Shown here: in pieces, positions 42,701-52,924 of the stretch
Layout of the letters: each line of letters opens with the position of its first letter
Numbering within the stretch: the stretch's first letter is position 1
Origin: Nilaparvata lugens
Lineage: Eukaryota > Arthropoda > Insecta > Hemiptera > Delphacidae
Assembly: GCF_014356525.2 (NCBI RefSeq)
Contig: NC_052508.1
Coordinates: forward strand, 61,073,800 to 61,137,799
Length of the DNA: 64,000 nt
Direction of reading: 5' to 3'
Position numbers and translations under genes: made by a program
Notes under the pieces: model-generated
The model's database searches: none
Told to the model about the DNA's origin: nothing
What the model saw: the letters and a program-made list of their open reading frames with translations, nothing else

Positions 42701-45700
42701 AGAAATTGTGGTATATTATATACCACTATATACATAGTACATAACAGAAAACACTTTGAAGTTTTATAATATAAATTAAAACAGGAGACACACGACATGG
42801 ATAGATTAAAAACACTTGAAAACATACATTATAATCGGAAATTTTCGAGGAACTGAGTCCCATTTCTCGACCGAACAGAGAGTGGTGCAGTTCGAAATCC
42901 AACGGTTATGACCACAGAGCACAGAGAGACAATTGTAGCGGTAGAGACCACAGATTACGCGGTACAAAGGGATGGAGGGAAAAGGAGTACAGATTGAGGT
43001 GATATTATGGAGGTATTTAGGGGGCTATTATGGGTTACAAGCGGGAGATTTAAGATTTGAGTGGGTTATGAATAAGTAAAGGCTTATGAATTTATAGAAA
43101 AGAGATTTAAAATTAGAAATCAAAAAAGAATTAGACTAAAATTAGAAAAATGAATTAATTTATAGAAGTGAATTGCAATGTAATTTATTTTATTTCAATT
43201 ATTGAAAATCTTGTATAGAGTTGATAACAGTGAAATAAATTTTGTGATGAAATTATTTTAATTGAAAATTCAGTTGATAGCTATGGCACTATTGCTGTCT
43301 GTTGAGACCAGGGATGGAGGTAGCTCCAAGCACACAAATAAAAGCCAATTCTCTCTTGACATCTATGGAGGGGGCTTTTGGAGGGAGGGTGGCAAGAACC
43401 TCTACTTTGAAGCATTGGTCAAAGTTCTTGTTGTACTCAGATCCATGGGTAGGGATAGGTAGAGAAGTATTATTTTTAAAGGAAGCTCTGGGGTTGTTGT
43501 TGATCCGGAGGTTTAGGGCAGTAGTGGTTTCACCTATGTAGAAGGCAGGACAGAATATGCAGGAAAGGAGGTAGATGCAGTTTTTGGAGAAGCAATTACT
43601 GGATTGATGAATTTTTATGAGTGTAGTTGGTGATAGGACTGGCAAAGGAAATAGAGGGATCAGTGATGGGACAGGTTTTACAGCGGGGGCGTTTGCAGGG
43701 TAGGGTACCAGGTGGAGTTGGGGTTTCATCAGAGGTGAGTGATTGGTTTCTACTGAAAATTTTATTGAGGTTGGGAGGCTGCTTATAAATGAGGGTGGGA
43801 AGTTGCTGGAAAAGGTGGTGTTTGGTAGAGGGATTGGAGGAGACAACATGGAATAGATCTTCAAGGACAGGTTTGAGGTTTTCATTTCCAGGGAAGTAGG
43901 TGGTACAGAGCTTTAGAGTTTGAGGGATTTGGGATGTTTTTGTTGTTTGATTGGTGTCTCTTCTGGAAGAGATTTGTTTCTGTAACAACCTGTCAGGATA
44001 GTTACATTTCAGGAGGATTTGGTGGAGTATTTTGAGGTAATCGTCAAGTTGGTGAGGATTGCTGCAAATTTTTTGACCTCGGATTGAGAGGGAACGTGGG
44101 AGGGATCTTTTGATGTGGTAGGGATGGCAACTCTCAAAGTGTAGGAACTGTTGAGTGTGGGTGGATTTGGTGAAAGTACTGGTGGATAAGGTATTGGAAT
44201 CAGAAGGATTATGTTGATGTCTAGGAAGTTGATGGAGGATTCAGAAATATTCCAGGTGAAGGAGACAGAATAGTTGGAGTTGAGTTGAATGAGGAAGTGG
44301 GAGAGGGTATCATATCCATGAGGCCATATATGTCATCAATGAAACGGAGCCATATCAGGGGGGAAAGGGTTTGTTTGGAAAGGAAATTCTGTTCAAGGAG
44401 GCCCATGAACAGGTTTGCATAGGATGGTGCCATCCTGGTGCCCATGGCTGTACCCTGAGTTTGAAGGTAATATTTATCTTCAAACCTGAAGGCATTGCTT
44501 GTGAGCACCAGTTTGGCAAGGTTTACTAGGAAGGTGGTTGAACGAGTGGAGGGTTTGGATCGTGAGGAAAGGAAATGTTCGAAGGATTTCAGGCCTTCAG
44601 AATAAGGGATGGATGTGTAGAGAGAGGCCACACCAATGCTAACAAGGAGGAGTTGATGGTCAGTTGGAAGAGTAGTGTTTCTTAGGATATCTATGAAGTG
44701 GAAGGAGTCTTTGAGATGAGAAGGTAGGGAGGCAACAATGGGTTGGAGGTGGAAATCTACAAGGGCAGAGATTCGTTCAGTTGGGCTATTTATGCTAGAA
44801 ACAATGGGACGACCAGGATTGCCTTCTTTGTGGATTTATGGAAGAAGATAGAAGTGTGGTGTGTTGGGAGAGCCTAGAGAAAGGATGTTGATTTCTGAGT
44901 CTGAGAGGCCTTCAGATGGACCATAATGCTTCTTCAGAAATTTGAAGACTTTCTTTTGGATTTGTGGAGTGGGGTCAGAAGGAAGGAGTTTATTGCTTAT
45001 TGTTTTGAAGGGACGGATTCAAGGATCCAAAGGTTCAAAGACCCCACAAGCCGAAGCTTATTGTGCTCCCAAGTAGTATGTTAGTTAGGCAAACCAATAC
45101 CTGTGTTCTTTACAAGAACCAGGAATTTTACCTATACTAACATCCCATTCATCACCCGGTTGCTTGTTACAGTCCAGTGTGATATGCTTGGCAGTCTCTT
45201 CAGACTGATTAGTCCTCGTGACCTACGTGAGTTCCACTCCTGGCCTACTTTGAAGGTCCTACCGCTAAGGAAGGGGTGGCCAAGTTGCCTCTAGGGCGCC
45301 CGGCCACCCTTGACTCAGCCTCTTGACCCACATTTGTGCCTGGAGTTTCACCCATCTCTGGTCTCTTGGGTTTTCTCTATTTGCCCCTCCGAAACTTCGC
45401 AGGGTCAGAAGCCTCACCTCTCCCAAGAAGTTTTGCCTAAATGGCCGTCCTTCTTTGAGCAGTGGTGAGGTTTGGTCACTCCACCCAAAACTCGTGACCT
45501 ACGTGAGTTCCACTCCTGGTCTTTTTGTAGGTCCTTCCGCTGAGAGAGGTGACGCCAAACTGCCTCTAGGGCGCCCGGCGCCCGGCCACCCTCGACTCAG
45601 CCTCTTGACCCTCGTTTGTGCCTGGAGATTCACCCATCTCTGGTCTCTTGGGGTTTTCTTTTTGCCCCATCGAAACTCTGCAGGGTCAGAAGCCTTACCT

Positions 45701-46702
45701 CTCCCAAAAAGTTTTGCCTTGATGGCCGCCCTTCTCTGAGCAGTGGTGAGTTTTGGTCTCTCCACCCACAAACTCGTGACCAACGTGTGTTCCACTCCTG
45801 GCTTCATTGTAGGTCCTTCCGCTGAACGAGGGGTCACCAAATTGCCTCTAGGGCACCTGGCTACCCTCGACTTAGTCTCTTGACCTACATTTGTGCCTGG
45901 AGTTTCTCCCATCTCTGGTCTCTTGGGGTTTTCTTTTTGCCCCTCCGAAACTGCCCTGATGGGGCAGATCCCGTGGGTTTGAAGGCAAGGCAACTTCTGG
46001 AGTTGCCTTGAGGTCCATTTTAGTTGCCTCTTACGACAAGCATGGATACTGTGGGTGAATTCTTGTTTTCAACACATTCTTGAGTACGATGATCGACTCA
46101 AAGCTCCCCCAACCCACAGGGGGCAGGAAGGAGTTGATACTGTTCAGGGTTGGTGACTTGCCGGTTGGCTTCATTGAGGTGGTTAGTGGTATTCAGTAAC
46201 ACTACAGTTGAGTTTTTGTAAGCTTTGGTGATATAATATCACTATATACATAGTGATATTGACAACATCAACATCTTATTCTTTCAATAAATTGCCCTTC
46301 ACTCGATTACTAGTGTTCACTACAGATTATCATCCTATTTCCAGAAACTAGAGCGGACAATTTCATGTCAGTTTATAGTTTTAATTTTGCACATTCAAGT
46401 GCTTGAAATCACATATCAGAACACATACCAGAGAAACACCTTTCAGCTGCGAGTATTGTGACTATAAATGTGCTCAATCATGTACTTTGAAATCACATAC
46501 CAGAACACATACAGGAGAAAAACCTTTCAGCTGCGAGTATTGTGACTATAAATGTGCTCAATCATGTGATTTGAAAAAACATATCAGAACACATACAGGA
46601 GAAACACCTTTCAGCTGCGAGTATTGTGACTATAAATGTGCTCGATCTGATGCTATGAGGAGACATACCAGAAAACATAAAGAAGAAACAACTCCCAGCT
46701 GA
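36691..46702 (+). CDS. C2H2 zinc-finger protein gene, six exons, one frameshift
   Basis: Proposed exons: 36691-36703 (MDTE), 38440-38513, 40891-40968, 41243-41344, 42351-42498, 46345-46702; about 256 residues. The N-terminal part is acidic and Lys/Glu-rich, with one psi-K-x-E SUMO consensus in most exons. The C-terminal exon has three fingers of the form C-x2-C-x12-H-x3-H joined by TGEKP-like linkers, preceded by a finger that has lost its cysteines. DNA binding in the nucleus and transcriptional regulation are inferred from the fold. Odd points: two GC donors, one non-canonical acceptor and a one-base deletion near 46402. AATAAA lies at about 46923. Confidence 0.75.
36704..38439. other. Zinc-finger intron 1, with a possible cryptic exon at 37220-37383
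   Basis: Mostly AT-rich and unrecognised. 37220-37383 follows an acceptor-like CATTTTAG and stays open in the phase that exon 1 would impose, ending at TGA 37381-37383 (contains HTGTIVAVAGMWNCKC). No family match; a chance open frame cannot be excluded. Confidence 0.35.
38440..38513 (+). CDS. Zinc-finger gene exon 2
   Basis: The acceptor TTTATTTCAG, donor CAG|GTAAAA. With the carried base it encodes SGKIAKVIVNKLEDISPSRP, QIKVQ; exit phase 0. Basic/acidic and unstructured; no domain. Confidence 0.65.
38590..39835 (-). pseudogene. Jockey/CR1-type LINE, 3' half
   Basis: Minus-strand RT with VGCGVPQGSVLGPVLFLIF (39217-39849) and the catalytic SFADDTAFSYC, then FIRYLGLVVDEKLSWSHHI. The frame breaks near 39217-39277 and continues to 38838 as the C-terminal region (YRTRRVVENLARHPRVYNTF). 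5'-truncated just before the VPQG motif and frameshifted, so inactive. Sits in zinc-finger intron 2. Confidence 0.85.
39831..39946 (+). mobile_element. LINE 3'-end module with (AAATA)n tail
   Basis: GGACATTTCATTATTTATCA ... TTTTGGGCTATGCCTGTTG ... ATATCAACGAATAAATAAAT. Essentially identical to 9318-9441. Opposite in strand to the LINEs on both sides of it. Confidence 0.75.
39948..40735 (-). pseudogene. Second LINE fragment (RT C-terminal region)
   Basis: Minus-strand frame 40035-40724: WFRANGFLLNNNKAQQMIFS, NVKFLGIYIDEKLIWKPHIE, LLYGVLFWGNCSHVSSVILL and a C terminus with SYATRNKNRL. These are the post-YADD parts of a jockey/CR1-like RT. The catalytic Asp pair is missing. Confidence 0.82.
40891..40968 (+). 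CDS. Zinc-finger gene exon 3 (VKVEKQE), doubtful acceptor
   Basis: Read from 40891 the frame gives VKVEKQESAFDESWIEAARS, DTTIQQ, clearly paralogous to exon 4 (IKIEKQE). The donor is CAG|GCATGT, a GC site identical to that of exon 4. The nearest AG acceptor (40890-40891) would remove one base and shift the frame, so either the first base was lost, the acceptor mutated to AA, or the exon is skipped. Confidence 0.55.
41243..41344 (+). CDS. Zinc-finger gene exon 4 (IKIEKQE)
   Basis: The acceptor TATGTTCGCAG, 34 codons in phase 0: IKIEKQEDEFGECEFANSNV, KDESFSHNGSTSNQ. The donor is CAG|GCATGT (GC-AG intron). Acidic, with a SUMO consensus IKIE. Confidence 0.75.
41560..41735 (-). repeat. Inverted copy of the GATGATGCGTCAT repeat
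   Basis: TGACGCATCATCACGTCTGA and the flanking ACTTGAAATTTTGCATATAG are the complement of repeats at 12060-12135, 21000-21090 and 24140-24210. No coding. Confidence 0.6.
42351..42498 (+). CDS. Zinc-finger gene exon 5
   Basis: The acceptor TCAATATTGCAG, donor ATG|GTGAGA, entry phase 0, exit phase 1. Encodes IARVKQENDSSQEPAPESST, then FIKEEEYE at the junction. Two more SUMO-type motifs (VKQE, IKEE). Ser/Glu/Pro-rich, probably disordered. Confidence 0.75.
42720..46260 (-). pseudogene. Penelope-like element with RT and GIY-YIG domains
   Basis: The minus strand, reading from about 46230 down, holds a Penelope-type RT: IHKEGNPGRPIVSSINSPTE (about 44760-44830), VASLYTSIPYSEGL, QTQGTAMGTRMAPSYANLFM and the catalytic WLRFIDDIYGLMD. 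It ends in a GIY-YIG nuclease (CIYLLSCIFCPAFYIGETTT; stop near 43289). Several frameshifts (43596-43988 against 43885) and a stop in LP(stop)IHKEG show it is dead. Removing the insert 44991-46125 rejoins the N-terminal part in frame. It fills zinc-finger intron 5. Confidence 0.88.
44991..46125. mobile_element. 1.1-kb insertion with three GC-rich tandem units
   Basis: Flanked by the 10-bp duplication GGAAGGAGTT (44981-44990 and 46126-46135) within Penelope coding sequence. Inside, a unit of about 280 bp starting CTCGTGACCTACGTGAGTTC recurs at 45214, 45491 and 45773. The right end has CTCTTACGACAAGCATGGAT and CCCCCAACCCACAGGGGG, resembling a SINE-type core and hairpin. Open frames across the repeats on both strands arise from GC content and are not genes. 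Confidence 0.82.
46345..46702 (+). CDS. Zinc-finger gene exon 6 (C2H2 fingers)
   Basis: The acceptor TATTTCCAG, entry phase 1. The literal frame reads ETRADNFMSVYSFNFAHSSA and then TGA. From 46403 the next frame continues LKSHIRTHTRETPFSCEYCD and three fingers (CEYCDYKCAQSCTLKSHTRT type) to the stop at 46700-46702. A missing T (GCTTTG to GCTTG) at about 46402-46404 explains the break. In the repaired frame the first finger has Ser instead of both Cys (SVYS), so it cannot hold zinc. Confidence 0.82.
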
Positions 46703-46982
46703 AAATTTGTGACTACATGTACTCATTCAAATTCATTTTACTGTGTTTCATAGTAGGGTGGCCAGAAATGACAGGACAAGTGTGTTGAACATGAGTGTAA
46801 ACACATGTTGTCATACATTGTTTTGTCATCAACAAATTTTGCTAGAAGCCTTTTGCTGTGATGACACAACAATCTATGATAATATGTGTATCATGCATGT
46901 CTTACCACATGGTCATCATCCACAATAAAATTATCAAGTCATTTGATAAATAGTATTATGTTGATATTTTTCCCCACCATTG

Positions 46983-48015
46983 TAGAGAGAGTTTTATTAA
47001 ATTCGTATAATGACTGTGACTTCATTGTATATTTACTACAAAACATTGTAGTGTATCATCTAATAATTGTCTACCAATACTGTATGCAGACGACACATCA
47101 TTGATGTGCTCTCAAAAAAGACAGGAAGACGTTACAGCAAGGTTGATAGAGAGTATCCAATTGTCTACGGCCTGGTTTGAATCTAATAGATTAGCAATTA
47201 ATAATGATAAGACTGAGAATATATATTTTTCATTGGCGAACAATGTTTGTGAGAATAGATCAGTCAAATTGTTAGGTTTATATTTAGATAATAAGTTAAC
47301 ATGGAAGAGCAAGTGGAGTTTGTATGCAGGAAAATTTCAAGAGTAGTCTATCTTATAAGGAAGTTAAAATATTGCGTAGGTACTCAAACACTACTGATGA
47401 CCTATTTTGGCCTGTTCCACTCACTCATCAGTTATGGGTTATGCTGTGGGGGAACGCAGCAATGCAGGAAGGGTGTTAATACTACAGAAAAAAGTCATCA
47501 GAATTATTGCTAACCTGCAGCAAAGAGATTCCTGTAGAGAGAGTTTTATTAAATTCGGTATAATGACTGTGACTTCATTGTATATTTACTACAATCTAAT
47601 CCAGGTGAGAAACAATTTGGGAAATTATCTTCAAAATAGTGATAACCATAATTACAATACCAGACAAAACGGTGACCTTCTCACACCCTATGTAAGATTG
47701 TCTAGAACTCATAGGAGTCATATGTATCAGAGGCATGTAATGTTTAATAAAATCCCCATAGCAATAAGAAATTTGCAAGAAAAAAGCTTTAAATTAGTGG
47801 TAAAGAATTGGCTGAAAAAGAATCCATTTTATAACTTAAGAGAATTTCTAGACTGTGATATTAGTAGTATTGCTAGACTGTGAGCTATAATTAGTTTTCA
47901 TGTTATATATTATATTGTAATATGTATTTCAAATTTATATTTTGACGAAGCCTATTGCATTGATGTTTATATGTTTAATGGCAAATAAAATTCTTATTCT
48001 TATTCTTATTCTTAT
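46983..48015 (+). pseudogene. LINE fragment with YADD, C terminus and (TTCTTA)n tail
   Basis: From about 47072 the plus strand reads PILYADDTSLMCS (catalytic YADD), then TAWFESNRLAINNDKTENIY and SVKLLGLYLDNKLTWKS. After frameshifts, 47407-47883 reads LQKKVIRIIANLQQRDSCRE and YNTRQNGDLLTPYVRLSRTH. It ends in AATAAAATTCTTATTCTTAT. 46983-47045 is a displaced copy of 47532-47594. Located just 3' of the zinc-finger gene. Confidence 0.83.
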
Positions 48016-48065
48016 CAACTCACGTCATGCAGCTTGATCCTCTGCTTCTCCCTCATTAGCTCTCA

Positions 48066-48436
48066 TTTAGTAAGGTCCACGTTATAATGGCAGTATTTGA
48101 TTAACATTGGTTTTGCTTCCCCTGTGTATCATTCTTCAAAGCAGAAAGCGCTATCCTTTTCTAGCTCTGTAACATTGACAGATTCTCTTCTAACAATGTA
48201 GAAGTTCAATCAATCAACAAAATATAAAATCTCAATAATAATTATGAAAATTTAGTATTTAATCGTTGGCAAATATATATTTTCGTGAGGAATAAAATAT
48301 AATTGATCACTCTAAACAAGAATAACCAGTTAATATTACACCTAATCAGCTATCCTCCATAAGAGACAGGCAGAGAATTGGCAACGCTGTTCTACTATCT
48401 TTCTCCACTGTCATTATAACACGAACCTCACTGTAG
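48066..48436. mobile_element. CTATAGTGAGG MITE copy 7 (diverged)
   Basis: Left end TTAGTAAGGTCCACGTTATA, right end TATAACACGAACCTCACTGTAG. 370 bp, full-length but the most diverged copy, hence probably the oldest. Confidence 0.8.
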
Positions 48437-48479
48437 TCAGCCTTAACCTGGTTCCACCATCCTTGCCTAGGTCTAAAAC

Positions 48480-49278
48480 ACTCATGATGTGTCATCATTG
48501 GTGAATTCTCTTAAAATTATTCAATCATTTATTAATTTATTGGCATGGGTAATTAAATAAATACATGACATTGATGTTCGGTACATTCAAAATATTACAA
48601 AATTTTAATAAACATCAGGATTGAAAAAACATAAATTAGATGAATATCTAACACTAATTATCCAATCATTTTACAACTTAATTATTATTAAGTTACATAT
48701 TATAATATGTTAGTATTATTATAAGTTACATGTTCTTATAACATATTATTTATGATTGCAACATAAAATATAACAAATTCGAAAATATTGTATACTCTTA
48801 TTAATTAAAAGGAACAACTTCCATTTTTCAATCATTGAATTATTTTATTAATTCTATCAATAAATTAACACTACCTAAAAGTAAAGATTGTTAGGTGATT
48901 CAGGTTTCAGAAACAGGGGACTTTCAAAAATCAATTTCTTCAAACAAAGACCTATCTAGGTAGACTCACTCTAAAATATAATTCTCTTTTGTGATGAGTG
49001 ACATGCTCCCCTTTAGGGGACAGCAGTGACTCATAGCAGCAATGATAGGTGATTCAGGTTTCAGAAACCGGGGACTTTCTAAATTAATTTTTCTTTGATT
49101 AAAGACCTACATGAGTATCTAGGTGGACTCACTCTAACATACAGGGTGTTCACGAACTGCCTACCAATATTCTAGGGCATTGTTCCTGGGTAAAAAACAT
49201 ATCAAAAAATCATATTTAAATTGTCCGGAAGTCTTCAGTTACTCACACAGCGGCAATTTTGATTTTTTACTTATTATT
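48480..49278. other. AT-rich spacer with a short tandem repeat
   Basis: GTGATTCAGGTTTCAGAAAC.GGGGACTTTC occurs at about 48895 and 49050 with a shared tail (AAAGACCTA, TAGGTAGACTCACTCTAA.ATA), two direct copies 155 bp apart. Nothing coding. Confidence 0.5.
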
Positions 49279-49985
49279 TTTTTTCTAAATAATGGTTGAA
49301 AATACAAAATTGAAACTTTAACACGATCATTTATAACAACTAGAAAAAAAATTATGATAATTTTTCAAATTCATAAAACAAAATGGCGGCCATTTGAAAT
49401 TTTGTTTCTTGAATAACACAGAAATCGTTGGTTTTACAAAATCTTTAAAAGAATAACTTTTTTTAGTAAATTTAATTGCCTATCTATTGGTACCAGATGT
49501 TTTAAGATTGGACCAATATTAACTGAGATATGGCAGCCTTAGTGATAGGTGACCACTGAAAGTTTGTTGCAGTGCATATCAAGGCATGCTGATAGAGTCG
49601 CCTCAATGATGCAACAATCTCTATTTGCATTGAATGTTAATAGTAAGTAATTTTAGGTCATTTCAAACAATAAAATAACGTTACATAACCCGTGGAAGGT
49701 GAGTCAACAACCACTAAAGCTGCCTTATCTCAGTTAATATTGGTCCAATCTCAATAAATTTGGTTACAATCGATAGATAATTAAATTTACTAAAAAAAGT
49801 TATTCTTGTAAAGATTTTGTAATACCAACGATTTCTGAGTTATTCAAGAAACAAAATTTCAAATGGCCGCCATTTTGTTTTATGAATTTGAAAAATTATC
49901 ATAATTTTTTTCTAGCTTTGTCTAGTTGTTATAAATGATCATACAAAGTTTCAATTTCGTATGTTCAACCATTATTTAGAAAGAA
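49279..49985. mobile_element. 700-bp foldback element
   Basis: The left arm (AAATAATGGTTGAAAATACA ... AAATGGCGGCCATTTGAAAT ... TTGGACCAATATTAACTGAG) is repeated inverted at 49730-49985. Arms of about 240 bases, loop about 190. CAAAATGGCGGCCAT/ATGGCCGCCATTTTG stands out. No coding. Confidence 0.85.
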
Positions 49986-50290
49986 AATCTGGTGTGGCGC
50001 ACTCACACAACTTTCCTTGCCCTGAAAATTGCCTTGCCTTGAGAATTGATCACCTGATCGACGCTAGTGTTCACGCGCATCTCAAGTCTACTTATAAACA
50101 AAGATCTGAGCCAGCTGGTGACAGAATAATAATGTTGGAGACAAACGAGGTCTGCTATCTCTTCATAGTGAATCATTTAATAGAATCAACAGTTGCCAAC
50201 GACAGTTTGCAATTGCAGAATAATCACATTTTCTCGAATTTCGAAACTAGTAGTTCTGTGAACAGTAGACCTCGCGTTCAGTAAGTTATA
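49985..50290 (+). repeat. Repeat with inverted partner at 59270-59495
   Basis: GTGTGGCGCACTCACACAAC, CACGCGCATCTCAAGTCTAC and ATTGCAGAATAATCACATTT reappear as reverse complements at 59480, 59415 and 59290. The two lie just outside the LTR element 50574-58387, suggesting it inserted among copies of a dispersed family. The 107-codon frame here is not supported as a gene. Confidence 0.6.
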
Positions 50291-50573
50291 TTGACCTGTT
50301 GTTATGTTTTCTCAAAAATTAATAAATAATTTATCAATTTAAAATGTCTAGAAAAAATCCTAAATCAACATAGAGCTTTCTGTCTTATCGTACCGTGACG
50401 TGTCGTTCCGGAATGAGAGTGTGAGCGCTGTTATCAGGTCTGGCTGCAACTGTCTACAACGTTGATGGAAAGATACATTTTCAAGATGTTCGATGTTTTT
50501 GAACGGGTAGTATTATAGTCAACTGTCTACTAGCGTTAATAAAAAGATACATTTTCAAGATGTTCGATGTTTT

Positions 50574-52051
50574 TTTAAGATCAGCTTGATAAATTAGCCA
50601 CTAATAATCCAAATATATATATATAAAATCTCTAGTACTTAGTAGATTTCTTTGTATCGAATATATATTTTTATCTCAGGGTGCAAGATTCGGCACCTGA
50701 CGGAATAGGTAGAGCCATTCATCTAGTGAATTAGAGCTATAATAAACTATCGCAAATTATATTGCAAAAATTAAATGTCATATGCATATGTTTTAATAGC
50801 CTAGATTTTATACTTCTTTGAGTTAATAGAAATTTCTGAAATATTGATCTATATTTTTCTTTCAATAAAATACCTTTAATACTAATTTTACTTGCGCAAG
50901 TATTACTCTTATTAATTCTTAATTTATAATAAAAACCCTTTCGGCGAGCTAGCTTTGATCATTAGATTAATTCGAAGCACTAGGGCGCCCATCACTAATT
51001 CAATATTAATCACTCACGTGTCGAAAATCTTCTTGTAAGCCGCCGATGTCGATCCAACTCCATGTGGTCCGGGAATATGGTAGCCGGAATCGTCTCCTCC
51101 AAGGGGTTATAAATTTATTTAAAAATGAAAATGACTTCTGCTTTACAATAGCATCACGAAGTCTTTTAAGAAATTTAATAATTTAATTTAACTTTAACTT
51201 TTACAAAATCATTATCAAGGTACTACGCTCTAAAATATTTGGGGTCCTCTCCTGGTGGCATTTGGTTGGCGAGTGCTGGTTCTCCTTTCTCAATTTTACA
51301 AATCTTATTTCCGACTTTCAAATTAACATAAAATTTGAATATCTTAGTCCTCCGCCATTTAGGTTCAAATAGATCTTACAAAAAATATCAAAATATTGCT
51401 TAGATTGTATGATTAATAATTTCTTTGCTTTCGAGCCATATCGATAACATAGACTATACAACAATTCAACATAGATTCCGAACATTATAGAAATATATAT
51501 AAATATTTTGAATTGGCCTACAATTGCCGCCTATTAACTGCCGTTTTACTATTGGTGCATGCAAATTTTATTCGGTATTCATGCGCCTGGTACCTCTTAT
51601 TTCCTGAATACATTAAATTATTTTTATTTGGTTTATTTGTTATGCTCTTTACATGCTAGCTAATATTCTATACATTAATATTAATTCCATGCTACCTAAT
51701 AATTAGCCACGTGATCAGTGTTTTTCACATTGCACACCATTTGATTGCAATAAAGCTCTGCCAAGGGGTTTTGGTCAGATTCTACGTTTCTCGTTTGATC
51801 GATCTCTAGGTCACCGATCCGTGAATACATGTACCTAACCTCAATCTTCAAATATTTTATATAATAATCTATTTATGAGCAATAAAATTCCTTCAAATCC
51901 TTTTTAGGTTTTTGTACCATTTAGCCAGAACAAGCTGATGCTATCTAATCTTAGTTATTATCTATTTGGCGATATTAGCCAGTTACTTTATTTTCAGACC
52001 TATTACTATTTCGGTTAGGGATTTTTATCTACCCAAATTTGATACTTTACA
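50574..52051 (-). repeat. LTR (3' LTR with respect to the minus-strand gag)
   Basis: 1478 bp, nearly identical to 56904-58387. The minus-strand start is TGTAAAGTATC, preceded by the purine-rich AGGGGCGCG as a possible polypurine tract. The other terminus (TTTAAGATCAG on +) lacks the usual TG/CA. I find no target-site duplication. Confidence 0.8.
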
Positions 52052-52924
52052 CGCGCCCCTGGGTTTGAATTCAAAATATTGAGAATCACAATGTTTTTAA
52101 TGAAAACCCACCCTTCAATACATCGATATACACTATACTTTATTTATAAATTATACTCTCATACTTCTATCACAGTTCGCAGACATATTTGCTGCATCTC
52201 CTTTATACCTTTATCAAATACACTAACAAATTCTCCTCCTCAACACACATAAAATATCATAAATATAAACTTCTAAACGCACTCCTCCTGACAACACTTA
52301 AAACATAATATTTTTAAATTCGCCGCTTGCAGGGCCGCCAACCTAACTACACACATTTCATGATTCTCACAATGATTCCTTTCAGACAATAATTTCGATT
52401 CACAAACTTCTGGGCTTATATCTTATAGTATTTCTTAGGTCTTAATATAAATAATTTTCTATACATCAGGTACAATACTTTTCTTTTGCTAATGGCTCTT
52501 TGGTTTTTTGGTAGCTTGCATTCACTTTAGTTTTTTTTTTCAGGTAACAAACGTGGCATAACTAAAGGCAATAAATATTAAACATATAAATAAATATACC
52601 GACATTAATAATATATAAATAACAATAATAAATAACACTAATAAATAACAATTTTGGGGTACCATACTTTTTTATAATCATATGTTTACAGACATTACAT
52701 ATTTGATTTAGTTGGCTTTGCCCAGCTGGTCACTGGCTCTACAGAATTTGCTGTCGAATTTCATAACTAACCTAATTGCTGCATTTTTTTCCTTTCAAAG
52801 GTAATTAACAAATTTTAAACATACTATCCCCGCTTGTGTCCTTTTTTAGTTGATGTAGCTAATTTAATTACATATTTAAAAATTATTCTTTTTCTTATTG
52901 CAGGCTTCTAACGGTTGGAAGGAA

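Noticed and set aside
45323..45993. 138- and 164-codon frames on opposite strands in the GC-rich tandem units
   Set aside because: Both are repeats of the 280-bp unit. They overlap antisense and have no conserved motif or start context.
49961..50284. 107-codon plus-strand frame before the LTR element
   Set aside because: It lies in a dispersed repeat with an inverted partner at 59270-59495, where the frame is not kept.
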